Origin: Clostridiales bacterium
GTDB lineage: Bacteria; Bacillota; Clostridia; Oscillospirales; Oscillospiraceae
Assembly (NCBI GenBank): GCA_021203685.1
Contig: JAJQAS010000010.1
Span: 1 to 5,659 of the forward strand
Reading direction: 5' to 3'
Length of the DNA: 5,659 nucleotides
The translations under genes were made by a program, and so were the position numbers. This document shows, piece after piece, positions 5,608 through 5,659 of this stretch. Each line of letters starts with the position of its first letter. Positions within the stretch are counted from its first letter, which is position 1. The notes under the pieces are model-generated. The model made no database searches and had not been told where the DNA came from. It was given only the letters and a program-made list of their open reading frames with translations.

Positions 5608-5659
5608 TATAGTCCCCTTAGAGTAGACACTCGAAAAAGCAAAAATTTCGAGGCTACAC
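5605..5659. mobile_element. Probable terminal end of an IS3-family (IS150-like) insertion sequence
   Basis: From 5605 the sequence begins TGATATAGTCCCCTTAGAG and continues TAGACACT. The layout (TG start, a run of C at about positions 9-13, then an A/T-rich spacer and a GTAGACA-like block) matches the pattern of IS150-group IS3 termini, for example E. coli IS150, which I recall as TGTACTGACCCC followed by AAAAGTTGGACA. The window ends 55 bases in, so no transposase, second repeat or target duplication can be seen. On the - strand the DNA could be the 3' end of a transposase gene, with a possible TAG stop a few bases from the window edge. Orientation is therefore unresolved. The call rests on the repeat pattern only. 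Confidence 0.45.
5630..5652. repeat. Inverted repeat inside the putative IS end
   Basis: CTCGAAA at 5630-5636 is perfectly complementary to TTTCGAG at 5646-5652 across a nine-base A-rich loop. Outer GTAG (5623-5626) and CTAC (5654-5657) can extend the stem across a small asymmetric bulge. In RNA this would form a hairpin. Roles could include blocking read-through into a transposase gene or acting as a weak terminator. Confidence 0.5.

Noticed and set aside
1..5659. CRISPR array or regular short repeats
   Set aside because: No evenly spaced direct repeats were seen. The only large repeat is the diverged pair of membrane-module genes.

Overview
The window looks like chromosomal or integrated DNA from a gut-type Clostridia (Lachnospiraceae/Oscillospiraceae-like Bacillota). 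The reasons are strong AG-rich Shine-Dalgarno sites, genes packed on one strand with ATGA overlaps, and ABC half-transporters resembling those of anaerobic Firmicutes. This placement is an inference from protein style and cannot be narrowed to a species. All confident genes are on the + strand.

Left part (1-2960, moderate GC). The first ~148 bases hold no assignable gene. Next comes a C-terminal tail that reads like a class I SAM-dependent methyltransferase (149-310), with its start missing or out of frame. A tight gene run follows: a 165-aa four-helix membrane protein (307-804), a second and distantly related 165-aa membrane protein (840-1337), a ketopantoate-reductase-family NAD(P)-binding protein (1355-2242), and a chimeric gene (2229-2960). 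The chimera joins the first 78 residues of an alpha/beta-hydrolase-like protein to a third 165-aa membrane module, which is about 64% identical to the first by hand count. The window therefore holds three homologous membrane modules of exactly the same length, interleaved with soluble enzyme genes. I know of no function for this membrane family. It is the most interesting content of the window.

Right part (2988-5518, visibly higher GC). An intact CydD-like ABC exporter half (TMD plus NBD, all motifs present) overlaps by ATGA the start of its CydC-like partner. The partner keeps only its first ~262 family-like residues, so it lacks its last membrane helices and its whole ATPase domain, and the pair is probably non-functional as it stands.

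Right edge (about 5505-5659). Straight after the break in the ABC gene there is a ~33-codon stretch of unrelated, coding-looking sequence. It stops at a TGA that is also the first three bases of a sequence resembling the terminal inverted repeat of an IS3-family (IS150-like) insertion sequence. The edge therefore looks like stacked rearrangements.

Working model (inference): a co-transcribed accessory cluster in which small membrane proteins act with a reductase-like protein, a methyltransferase and formerly a hydrolase, placed beside an ABC exporter. Several members are broken or fused, so the locus appears to be decaying or being remodelled.
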